Position numbers and translations under genes: made by a program. A model generated the notes under the pieces. That model was not told the origin of the DNA, made no database searches, and saw nothing but the letters and a program-made list of their open reading frames with translations. 64,000 bases of DNA from positions 558,001 through 622,000 of the forward strand of contig CAWEBQ010000002.1 in the NCBI GenBank assembly GCA_963807385.1. Direction: 5' to 3'. The DNA is from JBDTSW01 sp963807385 (GTDB lineage: Bacteria > Actinomycetota > Thermoleophilia > Solirubrobacterales > 70-9). Of the stretch, positions 35,166 to 43,008 are shown piece after piece; positions within the stretch are counted from its first letter, which is position 1, and each line of letters opens with the position of its first letter.

Positions 35166-35821
35166 GACCTGCGCCCGGAGGCAGCGCGGCTCAGGCTCCC
35201 GATGATCACGGCCACGACGGTCACGAGGTAGATCTGGCCCAGGAGCTGCTCGGTGATCGCGAACGCGCGGCCCAGGTCGGTGCCCGCAGTCAGATCTCCG
35301 TACCCGGTCGTGGTCAGCGTCGAGAAGCTGAAGTAGAGGTAATCGGACGTGTTCCCGGACTCGATCTGAGCGAAGAACGGGGCGGATCCCGTGGTGTCGA
35401 GAATGCCGTAGATGAACTCGAAGATCGAGCCCAGCACCAGGTAGATGCACAGGACCCCGAACATCGTCTGCAGCGTCACCCGTCGCTCGTCCCGGAAGTG
35501 CCGCAGCAGGCCGTGAAAGATCGCGGCGGGGGTCAGCGCCACGAGTATCAGCGACACGATCCGCGCCTGAGTGTCATCGATCGCCCCCGAGGCCGCGAAG
35601 ATGATCGCGGCCCCGACCGTGACCACGACCACGACCCCGCTCGCGACCCAGAGGCGCCCGGCGCGCGCCTGCGAGGTCCACAGCGCGGCGAGCAGCGTCC
35701 CGCCGAGCAGGAGGATGGTCACGAGGTGGGTGACGTCACCCTCCGACGTTGCGAGCTGAAAGATCAGCGAGGCGACGATCAGGGTGAGGAGGACGCCGTA
35801 GCCGTGCTCGCGCGGTCTCAT
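35162..35821 (-). CDS. Potassium-channel-like ion channel
   Basis: A 219-residue membrane protein with about four N-terminal spans followed by a pore module: a span, the selectivity filter TLTTTGYGD near residue 172 and a final span. TTGYGD predicts K+ selectivity. There is no RCK or cyclic-nucleotide domain, so gating is unknown. The ATG overlaps the stop of the multicopper oxidase (ATGA) and its own stop overlaps the GH3 start, making a three-gene unit. Confidence 0.85.
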   Translation of the reverse strand: MRPREHGYGVLLTLIVASLIFQLATSEGDVTHLVTILLLGGTLLAALWTSQARAGRLWVASGVVVVVTVGAAIIFAASGAIDDTQARIVSLILVALTPAAIFHGLLRHFRDERRVTLQTMFGVLCIYLVLGSIFEFIYGILDTTGSAPFFAQIESGNTSDYLYFSFSTLTTTGYGDLTAGTDLGRAFAITEQLLGQIYLVTVVAVIIGSLSRAASGRRS

Positions 35822-37389
35822 GGACCGGGTGGTATCACCTCGAACTGGCTCATGAGGCCGTGGTCCTCGTGATCGAGCATGTGGCAGTGGACCACGAACT
35901 TGCCCAAATGGTCGCTGAAGTGCCCGCCGACCTCGATCGATTCGAAGGGATCGAGGAAGAACGTCTCCTTCAGGCAGCGCTCCCAGCGTGGCGGCAGGGC
36001 GCCGTCGCGCTCGACCGCCACGAAGTCCGTGTGGTGCAGGTGCACAAGGTGCGCCACCGAGGTGTTGTTCTCCAGCCTCCAGCGCTCCGTGGTGTCGATA
36101 ACAGGCGAGTGCTCGACGAACGAGGGGTCGTACCCGCGTCCGTTGATGACCCAGCGGAAGCCGTCGATGCCCACGGCCCACGTCTTCTGAGGCGTAGGCG
36201 GGATCTCCGCGACCCAGTCGGGCATCGGCCTCAGCGCCGGCGGGACGCGGGCGGGGTCCGGGCGCCTGCGGCCGACGCGGAACTGCATCAGAAGTCCCTC
36301 GTAGGTCCTCGATCCGAGCGCGCTGTTGCCGCCCCCGCGACGGACGCTCCGAAGCTCGACGTCGCGATGGGGGAAACGGCCGAAGTCCACCACGAGCTCG
36401 ACCCGCTCGCCCGGTCCCACGAGCACCCGCTTGCGCTCGACCGGCGCCGGAAGCAGGCCGCCGTCACCGGCGATCTGGGTCATCGAAGCGCCGTTCGAGA
36501 GCTGAAGGTTGTAGGAGCGGAAGTGCGAGGCGTTCAGGATGCGGAGTCGGTGCCGCCGGCCCCCGACACGGTGATGAGGGAGGTGGGCACCGTTGACGAG
36601 CACGCGCTCGCCCGTCACCTGATCGTTGGGGGCGTGCGGGAACCCGCCGAACGGGTTCGTGAGTTGGTTGTCGGCCCTGAACGATCGGTCCGTGATCATC
36701 AGCGGCAGGTCTCTGCGCCCCACCGGCAGCGGCAGGGCGCGGTCGATCTCGTCGTCGATGATCCACATCCCCGCGAGCCCGCGCCAGATGTTGCGGGCGG
36801 TGTTGTCGAGCCGGTGGTCGTGGTACCACTGGAACGCGGCCCGCTCGGGTGCACCGTCCTCGATCAGGTCGAACGAGTACGTCCGGTCGCCGCCGGGTGG
36901 GATCAGCAGGTCGTTTCCCTGCGCCTTGGCCGACAACCCGGGCGAGATCTCGCAATACAGCGACCTGGGTTGCTTCCGGGTGAGCCCGCCGGGCTGGCCG
37001 TCCTCGTCGGAGGCGTTGTGGCCGCCATGGAGATGGACGGTCAGCTCCCCCGCGGAGCTCGGCAACCGGTGGTTGAACGTAACCTCGGTCGGCTCGCCGG
37101 CCGGCCTGCGGATGGTGGGACCGGGGAAGGAGCCCCCGTAAGTCCACATCTCCGTTGGCCGCCCGGGCAGAACGTCCACCTCCGCCTCGAGCATGTCGAG
37201 CTCGATCTGCGCCGAGGTGATCACCTCGGGCACGGGCAGTGATCTCCTGAACGGCTGCGGCGACCTGGCCAGGGCGGGGGAGGGGCCGAAGCCGGGCAGT
37301 CGCGGGCGGATCGGCAGGGCGAGCGCAGCCGCCCCGGCGCCGGCCGAAGCGAGAAAGGACCGGCGCTCAAAGCGCCGGCCCTCTCTCAC
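35818..37389 (-). CDS. Tat-exported multicopper oxidase (CotA/laccase type)
   Basis: A 523-residue oxidase that couples oxidation of a phenol, metal or similar substrate to reduction of O2. The Tat signal is clear (RRSFLASAGAGAAALALP, residues ~9-26). All four copper-ligand motifs are present: HLHGGH, WYHDHRLD, HLVHLHHTDF and HCHMLDHEDHGLM, the last with Cys and Met for the type 1 site. The GTG at 37389 is chosen because it places the twin Arg nine residues in; the frame stays open upstream through the cupredoxin gene. The cupredoxin upstream may be an electron partner. Confidence 0.9.
   Translation of the reverse strand: MREGRRFERRSFLASAGAGAAALALPIRPRLPGFGPSPALARSPQPFRRSLPVPEVITSAQIELDMLEAEVDVLPGRPTEMWTYGGSFPGPTIRRPAGEPTEVTFNHRLPSSAGELTVHLHGGHNASDEDGQPGGLTRKQPRSLYCEISPGLSAKAQGNDLLIPPGGDRTYSFDLIEDGAPERAAFQWYHDHRLDNTARNIWRGLAGMWIIDDEIDRALPLPVGRRDLPLMITDRSFRADNQLTNPFGGFPHAPNDQVTGERVLVNGAHLPHHRVGGRRHRLRILNASHFRSYNLQLSNGASMTQIAGDGGLLPAPVERKRVLVGPGERVELVVDFGRFPHRDVELRSVRRGGGNSALGSRTYEGLLMQFRVGRRRPDPARVPPALRPMPDWVAEIPPTPQKTWAVGIDGFRWVINGRGYDPSFVEHSPVIDTTERWRLENNTSVAHLVHLHHTDFVAVERDGALPPRWERCLKETFFLDPFESIEVGGHFSDHLGKFVVHCHMLDHEDHGLMSQFEVIPPGP
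37360..37378. repeat. Hairpin just inside the multicopper oxidase gene
   Basis: CCGGCGCT (37360-37367) and AGCGCCGG (37371-37378) are perfect complements with a 3-nt loop. In the mRNA this stem begins 10 nt after the GTG and covers the codons of the Tat motif, so it could affect initiation or simply reflect GC-rich codons. Confidence 0.35.
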
Positions 37390-37418
37390 TGACCGGCTTG
37401 CCTGCGGACGGGTCGTAG

Positions 37419-37979
37419 CTAGCCCGCGGGCAGGACCTTGACCTTGCCCTGCATATTGGCGTGGATGACGCACATGAACCACAGGTTGCCCGCGCCTGCG
37501 GTCACCTGACGGCTGGTGGTCTCGTTCTGAGCCTCGGTAAACCAGGTGTCGCCCTCCTGGGAGCCGCCGTCAAACACGGCGTCCCAGCCCTCCAGGCCGC
37601 GCTCCACATCGGGCTCGCCGACCTCAAAGGTCTGAAGATCGACCTCGTGGGCGACCACGATGTCCTTGCAGACGCCCTTCAACCTGCCGCACCGCCTGAG
37701 CTCGTCCCGGCCCCTCGGAAGCGCCTGCTTCTCGACCAGCGAGAAGGAGTGCGGCCCGATCTTCTGCGGATCCGTCTTGTTGAGGATCTGCAGATCCGCG
37801 CCAGCCGTCACGGTCTCCGGTGCATCGAAGCGCGGCTGGTTGTTCCCCTTGATCTTGATCGTGCTGACGAGGCCCTTGTCCACGTTGGCCGTGGCCACTG
37901 TCCCGCCGGCGATAACGGCGCCGGCCGCGGCGAGCGCGGCGACCACGCCGGCCAACCGCAGGGTCTTGTGCGTTTGCAT
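37419..37979 (-). CDS. Exported cupredoxin-like protein
   Basis: A 186-residue protein with a signal peptide (residues ~8-30, cleavage near the ATANVDKG segment). The C-terminal half shows a type 1 copper pattern: an upstream His in GPHSFSLVE and the cluster WFMCVIHANMQGKV, where C-x2-H-x2-M are the Cys, His and Met ligands. An insertion of about 60 residues rich in charged residues lies between. It has a Shine-Dalgarno (AAAGGA). Its position 29 nt before the multicopper oxidase suggests joint function in copper handling or electron transfer. Confidence 0.8.
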   Translation of the reverse strand: MQTHKTLRLAGVVAALAAAGAVIAGGTVATANVDKGLVSTIKIKGNNQPRFDAPETVTAGADLQILNKTDPQKIGPHSFSLVEKQALPRGRDELRRCGRLKGVCKDIVVAHEVDLQTFEVGEPDVERGLEGWDAVFDGGSQEGDTWFTEAQNETTSRQVTAGAGNLWFMCVIHANMQGKVKVLPAG

Positions 37980-38131
37980 GTGGATCCTTTCTGCGCCGCC
38001 GGGGCGGCATGGGTAAACCCCCCCGAATCCCCCTGGCGCCTGCTTCCCTGGCAGGGTCCCTGCACCATTTGGCTCGTCCGGCGAGGCAGCTGAACAGGCT
38101 TCAGCATAACCCCAGCGGAGGCGAAAAAGCA

Positions 38132-38782
38132 ATGCAACACCTGATCATCACCGCCGACGACTACGGGTACTCACCGGCCTATGACGCCGGGATCCTGAAG
38201 GCCGCGCGCGCGGGTGCCGTGGACGCCGTCAGCGTGATGGTGCGGCGCGGGCCGCTGGACGTCCCGTCCCTGCTCGCGACCGGGGTGGAGGTGGGGCTGC
38301 ACCTGGAGCTGAAGCCCGGTTCAGCCCGGGCCGCTGCCGAGCTGCAGCTCGACGCCTTCGAGGCCGCCTTCGCGCGCCGGCCCGCGTTCCTCGATGGCCA
38401 CCACCATGCCCATGCAGCCCCCGGAATCGCGATGACCGTCGGGCAGCTTGCGGCCGAGCGCGGCCTCGTGACGCGCTCCGTTGACGAGGGCCACCGGCGC
38501 CTGCTGCGACGACTGGGCGTGCCCACGCCCGACCTGCTCGTGGGCAGGCTCGGGGAGAGCGAGCCCGCCATGCCCCCGGAGCTCGAGGCGATGATGATCG
38601 GCGAGTGGGGCCCCGCCGCCCGCGTGGTCGAGTGGATGGCCCACCCCGGCCACACCGACCGCGCGTCCGGCTCGACCTTCGACGCAGGCCGTGAGCAGGA
38701 CCTCCGGTTGCTCCTCGACCTACTCGACTCCGGCCCGCTCCGAGGCCTTCGCGGCACTCACTGCGCGGCGCTTGGCGCCTGA
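38132..38782 (+). CDS. ChbG/HpnK (YdjC) family carbohydrate deacetylase
   Basis: A 216-residue polysaccharide-deacetylase-like enzyme. The metal site TADDYG near residue 7, the GLHLEL strand near 56 and the LDGHHHAHAAPG segment near 88 are all present. Family members deacetylate chitooligosaccharides (ChbG) or hopanoid N-acetylglucosamine (HpnK). The length is a little short of the usual ~240-280. The start has a GGAGG about 12 nt upstream. Its last 63 nt overlap the 3' end of the convergent acyltransferase gene. Confidence 0.87.
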   Translation: MQHLIITADDYGYSPAYDAGILKAARAGAVDAVSVMVRRGPLDVPSLLATGVEVGLHLELKPGSARAAAELQLDAFEAAFARRPAFLDGHHHAHAAPGIAMTVGQLAAERGLVTRSVDEGHRRLLRRLGVPTPDLLVGRLGESEPAMPPELEAMMIGEWGPAARVVEWMAHPGHTDRASGSTFDAGREQDLRLLLDLLDSGPLRGLRGTHCAALGA

Positions 38783-40192
38783 CCGGCGCTTCGGCTTCGC
38801 GGCGCCGGCCGCGGCGGCCAGCTCGTCGATCGAGTCGGAGAGGTCGCGGGCAAGTCCGTCGAGGTCGGCCATCGCCTCGTAGTCGCCGATCAGGCCGAAG
38901 TTGACCTGGCCGTCATAGCTCATGATCCCGAAGCACACGGCCTGCCGGCGGGCGAGCGGAACCATGGGGACGATCGACTCCAGGCGCCGGCCCAGGAGAT
39001 AGAGCGGGAACTGGGGCCCGGGGACGTTGGTGACCACGAGGTTGAAGAACCTCTGCGCGGGCTGCAGCCGCGCGGCCTGTCCGGCGATCGTCGGCGGGGC
39101 GAAGTCGGAGAGCTGCGTCATCATCGTCGCGCCCACCGCCTGCTTCGACTCCTTCAGATCGCCCATCGCGGCGCTCACCAGGCGCAGGCGCTCCACGGGA
39201 TCCTCCGAGTGGACCGGGAGTGGGGCCATGAACGACGACACGCGGTTGCCCAGCGCTCCGTGCTCGCCCTCCGTGCGGACGCTGATCGGTACCAGCGCCC
39301 TGAGCTCGAGCTCCTGCGTGGATTGCCCATGAGCGCGCAGATAGCGCCCGAGGGCGCCCGAGACGACCGCGAGCACGACATCATTTACCGTTCCGCCCAG
39401 CTCGTTCTTGATCGCCTTGAATTGCCCCAGATCGCCATGCACGACGGCGAGCCGACGGTAGGGGCCGATCTCGACGTTGAACGGCGAGGGAGGGGCGGCC
39501 AGCGTCGTCTTGGCGAACGCGCCGGCCGCCTCGAGCGTGTCCACCGCCGCCCGCCCGGCCTGCCGCGGTGCGCGGAACAGGGCGCGGGCGCCCCGAGCCA
39601 TCTCGGCCGGCGAGCTGGCGCGCTCCACCAGGGCCTCGGACAGCACCTGAGCGCTGCTGGGCTCCGGGCGCGGCGTCCACGGCTCGGCCTCCGGCGGGCC
39701 CTCCGCGTCGGCCTCCATGTCGAACAGCACCGTCGTGATGTCAACGCCCGAGACACCATCCACAAGGCAGTGATGGGACTTGGCGACGATCGCGAAGCGA
39801 CCGCCCTCGACGCCGTCGACCAGCCACATCTCCCAGACGGGCTTGGCCCGGTCGAGGCGCTGGGAGAAGACCCGTGCGGCAAAGGTCTTCAACTGCTCCT
39901 CGGAGCCGGGCTCCGGCAGCGCCGTGTGCCGCACGTGATAGTCGAGGTTGAACCGTGGGTCGTCGATCCACTTGGGGCGGCCCTGGCCGAACGGGACGAA
40001 CCGGAGCTTCTGGCGGAAGCGGGGCACCAGATGAAGCCGCGAGGCGATGTGGTCGCGGAACTCGTCGTAGCCGGGCGCAGGGCCCTCGAACAGCGATACG
40101 GAGGCGACGTGCATATGGGCGGGGCCCCGCTCGAGGTGAAGGAAGGACGAGTCGAGGCCGGTGAGGCGGTCGGGATTCATTGCCTGGTCCAT
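38720..40192 (-). CDS. Wax ester synthase / diacylglycerol acyltransferase
   Basis: WS/DGAT family, joining acyl-CoA with a fatty alcohol or diacylglycerol to make storage lipid. The 490 residues show the active-site HHxxxDG as SHHCLVDGVSG near residue 150 and the family segments GTVNDVVLAVVSGAL near 270 and NVPGPQFPLYLLG near 395. The Arg/Lys/Ala-rich tail of about 30 residues is encoded in the region overlapping the deacetylase gene. Start is ATG at 40192 or at 40180 (MNPDRLTGLDSSFL fits the family better). Confidence 0.92.
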   Translation of the reverse strand: MDQAMNPDRLTGLDSSFLHLERGPAHMHVASVSLFEGPAPGYDEFRDHIASRLHLVPRFRQKLRFVPFGQGRPKWIDDPRFNLDYHVRHTALPEPGSEEQLKTFAARVFSQRLDRAKPVWEMWLVDGVEGGRFAIVAKSHHCLVDGVSGVDITTVLFDMEADAEGPPEAEPWTPRPEPSSAQVLSEALVERASSPAEMARGARALFRAPRQAGRAAVDTLEAAGAFAKTTLAAPPSPFNVEIGPYRRLAVVHGDLGQFKAIKNELGGTVNDVVLAVVSGALGRYLRAHGQSTQELELRALVPISVRTEGEHGALGNRVSSFMAPLPVHSEDPVERLRLVSAAMGDLKESKQAVGATMMTQLSDFAPPTIAGQAARLQPAQRFFNLVVTNVPGPQFPLYLLGRRLESIVPMVPLARRQAVCFGIMSYDGQVNFGLIGDYEAMADLDGLARDLSDSIDELAAAAGAAKPKRRSGAKRRAVSAAKASERAGVE

Positions 40193-40242
40193 CTTCTCAG
40201 ACCGCGCAGAGCGTGGCCGGGGTCTCAGCCATGGCCCGGATC

Positions 40243-40248
40243 TACACT
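40243..40248 (+). promoter_or_regulatory. -10 hexamer TACACT, leaderless promoter
   Basis: TACACT ends 7 nt before the ATG at 40256; no Shine-Dalgarno is present. Confidence 0.5.
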
Positions 40249-40255
40249 TCCCACC

Positions 40256-40543
40256 ATGAGCGCGGAGGCTAAAAACCTCGAGGCCATCACCAGGGCCATC
40301 GAGCAACACAACAAGTCGTGCCCGTTCCCGGCCACCGAGGTCCGGATGAACCCGTTCGAGGCCGAGCGCCTGGGCTGGGAGGAGATCATGGGATTGCCGA
40401 TCACCTCCGACCCCGCGCTCGGCACCGGCGCCTTCCGCATCATCTGCGCCCGCGACGGCGACGGGGAGGAACTGGAGGAGGTCGAGGCGGTCGGCGAGCT
40501 GATCGAGATCGGGCTCCCCGAGCCCCAGGGCCCTCCGGTCTGA
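40256..40543 (+). CDS. Small conserved-type protein, unknown function
   Basis: A 95-residue acidic protein with no membrane span or signal. The N-terminal helix (NLEAITRAIEQHNKS) leads to CPFPATEVRMNPFEAERLGW and a compact C-terminal part with FRIICARDG. The single leaderless -10, clean codon usage and lack of overlap with neighbours argue that it is real. The frame is open far upstream, antisense to the acyltransferase, but that part is not expected to be translated. Function unknown. Confidence 0.7.
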   Translation: MSAEAKNLEAITRAIEQHNKSCPFPATEVRMNPFEAERLGWEEIMGLPITSDPALGTGAFRIICARDGDGEELEEVEAVGELIEIGLPEPQGPPV

Positions 40544-40549
40544 GCGAGG

Positions 40550-41287
40550 CTAGGAGTCCAGGCCCAGCTCTCTGGTGAGCTTCTGGGCCTCGATATTGAG
40601 CTGGAAGAACTCGCCGGTGAGGATCAGCACGCCCATCGCGATGAGGATCGCCCCGCCAATGGCGACGATCGCCGCGTAGTGGCGCTTGACCACGTCAAGG
40701 ACCGTCGCCATGCGCCCGAAGGCGATCGCCGTGAGCAGGAACGGCACCCCAAGGCCGAGCGAGTAGACGGCGAGGAGGCCCGCACCCTTCGCGGCCGAGT
40801 CGGTCAGCGCCGCGGCGCTCAGGATCGCCGCGAGCGTCGGCCCCACGCAGGGCGTCCAGGCGATGGCGAAGGCCGCTCCCGCCACGATCGGGCCGCCCTT
40901 GCCCGCCCGCTCCATCAGGGCGTCGACCCGCCACTCGCGGTTGAGCTTGACGACGAAGAAGCTGGCGACGAACAGAACTCCCATCGCGATGATCAGGACG
41001 CCGGAGATGTCGGTGAGCAGGTCTCGGTGCTCGCGCAAGGCGTCGCCTACGCCCGTGGCGGTGAGGCCGAGAAGGATGAAGATGGCCGAGAACGAGGCGA
41101 TGAAGGCCAGCGCCGGCGCCAGGACGCGCTGCCAGCCCGCTCCGTCGAGCTCGGTCACGTTCACGCCGCTGACCGCGGACAGGTATCCGGGTACCAGAGG
41201 CAGCACGCAGGGCGAGAGGAACGAGACCAGCCCTGCCGCGAAAGCGGTCAGGACCCCGACGCCGCCAACCGGATCACCCACGTCCAC
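40550..41287 (-). CDS. ccdA: CcdA/DsbD-type thiol-disulfide transmembrane protein
   Basis: A 245-residue protein with six membrane spans that carries reducing power from cytoplasmic thioredoxin across the membrane, commonly for cytochrome c maturation. The two redox Cys are in SFLSPCVLPLVPGY near residue 27 and AWTPCVGPTLAA near 145, in spans 1 and 4. No cytochrome c maturation gene is nearby. A thioredoxin-TPR gene lies just upstream on the same strand. GTG start 7 nt behind TAGCCT. Confidence 0.9.
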   Translation of the reverse strand: MDVGDPVGGVGVLTAFAAGLVSFLSPCVLPLVPGYLSAVSGVNVTELDGAGWQRVLAPALAFIASFSAIFILLGLTATGVGDALREHRDLLTDISGVLIIAMGVLFVASFFVVKLNREWRVDALMERAGKGGPIVAGAAFAIAWTPCVGPTLAAILSAAALTDSAAKGAGLLAVYSLGLGVPFLLTAIAFGRMATVLDVVKRHYAAIVAIGGAILIAMGVLILTGEFFQLNIEAQKLTRELGLDS

Positions 41288-41294
41288 CTACTCC

Positions 41295-41300
41295 AGGCTA
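41295..41300 (-). promoter_or_regulatory. -10 hexamer TAGCCT, leaderless promoter for ccdA
   Basis: On the minus strand TAGCCT ends 7 nt before the GTG at 41287. The 145-nt gap to the thioredoxin gene holds nothing else that I recognise. Confidence 0.5.
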
Positions 41301-41432
41301 GCCCGGAAGCAGGCGCGCGGAGAGGTCGTCACCGCGCGGCCCAGCGGCCGCGCCGCCCAGCGCCGTGATCGCGCCAGATCGCATTCGCATCACACGATCC
41401 TTCCGGCGCCTTAACAGGAGCTAATGACCGCT

Positions 41433-42197
41433 TCAGCTCAGCGCCGTCGCGAGCCGGCGCCGGTGGGCGCTCGCCAGGGGGTCGGCCGGACCGAGCTCGG
41501 TGAAGATCGCGACCATCACGCGACGGATGAGATCCCTCGCCTCGGCGTCGCCTGTAGCGGCGATCGCGGTCTGCAGCTCCTCGAGCGCGGCCTCATGGCG
41601 GGCCGCGTCCCATGCCGTGAAGGCGGTCTCGAGCGTCGCCGGGTCCAGCCCATCCAGCGACTCGCCCGCCTGCAGGCGCAGGCGCGCGAGGAGCCCGTCG
41701 GCTAGGAAATCGCCCTCGAACGGCGCCAGCAGCTCACTTGCCTCCTCGCCCGAGCCGCGGCCGATCAGGATCCGGGCGAGCCTCCCGGCCGACTCGGCGT
41801 GGCGCGGGTCGGCGGCGAGCGCCGCGCGCAGCGACTCCTCGTCGCCGGCCGCCGCGAGCTCGTCGGCAGGGGACGGGACGAGCTCGTCGAGGAAGTCCTC
41901 GATGCGCGGCGGGGGAAGGGCACCGGTGAACTGGGAGACGACCTTGCCGTCGCGGAACGCCTTCACCGCAGGGATTCCCTGGACGCCGAACGCCTGGGCC
42001 AACCCCTGGTTGGAGTCCACATCCACCTTCGCGAGCTCCACCCGGCCCTCGCGGGCCGAGACGGCCTTCTCGATGGCCGGCCCCAGCTGCCGGCACGGCC
42101 CGCACCACTCGGCCCAGAAGTCCACGACCACGGGAACCTCCCGGGAGCGCTCGACCACGAGCTCCTCGAACTGCGCCTCGGTGACGTCTCTGACCAT
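41433..42197 (-). CDS. Thioredoxin-TPR protein (CnoX/YbbN-like)
   Basis: A 254-residue protein. Residues ~1-110 are a thioredoxin domain with the active site FWAEWCGPCRQLGP near residue 28 and the cis-Pro in GIPAVKAF near 75. The rest is helical with TPR-like repeats (AGRLARILIGRGSGEEASELL), the build of CnoX chaperedoxins, which protect substrates under oxidative stress and hand them to chaperones. Start ATG at 42197 is 7 nt behind TAACCT; the frame is open further upstream but across the promoter. Confidence 0.9.
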   Translation of the reverse strand: MVRDVTEAQFEELVVERSREVPVVVDFWAEWCGPCRQLGPAIEKAVSAREGRVELAKVDVDSNQGLAQAFGVQGIPAVKAFRDGKVVSQFTGALPPPRIEDFLDELVPSPADELAAAGDEESLRAALAADPRHAESAGRLARILIGRGSGEEASELLAPFEGDFLADGLLARLRLQAGESLDGLDPATLETAFTAWDAARHEAALEELQTAIAATGDAEARDLIRRVMVAIFTELGPADPLASAHRRRLATALS

Positions 42198-42204
42198 GTA
42201 TCTG

Positions 42205-42230
42205 AGGTTAGAGAAGCCGATCGCCAAGAT
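42205..42230. promoter_or_regulatory. Divergent promoter region between thioredoxin and yqgE
   Basis: A minus-strand TAACCT (42205-42210) lies 7 nt before the thioredoxin ATG, and a weaker plus-strand CAAGAT (42225-42230) lies 6 nt before the yqgE ATG. The start codons are only 39 nt apart. Confidence 0.4.
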
Positions 42231-42236
42231 AGGGGT

Positions 42237-42785
42237 ATGGACGAGTCCCTCCGCGGAAAGCTCCTGGTCGCCTCGCCAGCCCTGGTCGATCCCAACTTCG
42301 CTCGCGCCGTGGTTCTGATCACCGAGCACAGCGACGAGGGCGCGATGGGGATCGTCCTCGACAGCCCGTCCGAGACCACGGTGGGCGAGGTCGTGCCGCA
42401 GCTCGCCGATGCGGCGGGCTCCGAGGCGCCGATCTACGTCGGCGGCCCCGTTCAGCCGACCGCGATCGTGGTCCTCGCGGAGTTCTCGGACCCCGAGGCG
42501 GCGGCTTGGATCGTCGCCGCCGACGTAGGCTTCGCCGCCGCCGGCCTGGAGACGGTGGATCTCGCGGAAGTGACGCGGCGCGCACGGGTCTACGCCGGCT
42601 ACTCCGGCTGGGGACCGGGCCAGCTCGAGGCCGAGATGGAGCTCGACTCCTGGATCGTCGAGCCGCCGCTGCCGGCAGAGCTCTTCCCGGATTCGCCCGA
42701 CACGCTGTGGAAGGACGTCCTGGCGCGCAAGGGCGGCCAGTATGCCCTCGTGGCCCGGATGCCGGAGGACCCATCGCTGAACTAG
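42237..42785 (+). CDS. yqgE: YqgE/AlgH family protein
   Basis: A 182-residue UPF0301 protein. Conserved segments are GKLLVASPALVDPNFARAVVLI near residue 7, GAMGIVLDSPSETTVGEV near 36, YVGGPVQP near 68 and YAGYSGWGPGQLEAEM near 120. The biochemical role of the family is unknown; it was linked to alginate regulation in Pseudomonas, which is not expected here. The ATG at 42237 matches the family start. Confidence 0.92.
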   Translation: MDESLRGKLLVASPALVDPNFARAVVLITEHSDEGAMGIVLDSPSETTVGEVVPQLADAAGSEAPIYVGGPVQPTAIVVLAEFSDPEAAAWIVAADVGFAAAGLETVDLAEVTRRARVYAGYSGWGPGQLEAEMELDSWIVEPPLPAELFPDSPDTLWKDVLARKGGQYALVARMPEDPSLN

Positions 42786-43008
42786 GCAGATGCCCCCTTC
42801 TCGCGCTCAGGCGCGATCCTGCGCTCGATAGCGTGCGTTACGTAAACCCGATGCAGATGTTTGATCCCGGCGCTCGCGGGTACCGCCACCCCGCGCAGCG
42901 ATCCGACGGCGGCACGTCCGGCTCTCACTGCGCCACATACGCGTCGCGGATGCGGCGAGGCAGCACAGGAGCCCGGGTTCGCCCGGGCTCCTGTCATTCC
43001 CGTTCAGC
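42786..43008. other. Intergenic region before the sigma factor gene
   Basis: The longest gene-free stretch (223 nt). It holds a TACGTA palindrome near 42840, runs of unremarkable GC-rich sequence, and the strong hairpin at 42967-42992. I see no tRNA, small RNA family or good open frame. Confidence 0.5.
42967..42992 (+). terminator. 11-bp TTCG-loop hairpin upstream of the sigma factor gene
   Basis: AGGAGCCCGGG (42967-42977) and CCCGGGCTCCT (42982-42992) are perfect complements closed by a TTCG tetraloop. The sequence after it (GTCATTCC) is not a U-tract. It could end transcription of yqgE, or act in the sigF 5' region because the TTG start is only 16 nt further on and the left arm contains AGGAG. 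Confidence 0.6.

Noticed and set aside
42967..42992. tRNA T-arm (GGGTTCG-like) before sigF
   Set aside because: The sequence is a perfect simple hairpin; no acceptor, D or anticodon arms can be drawn around it.
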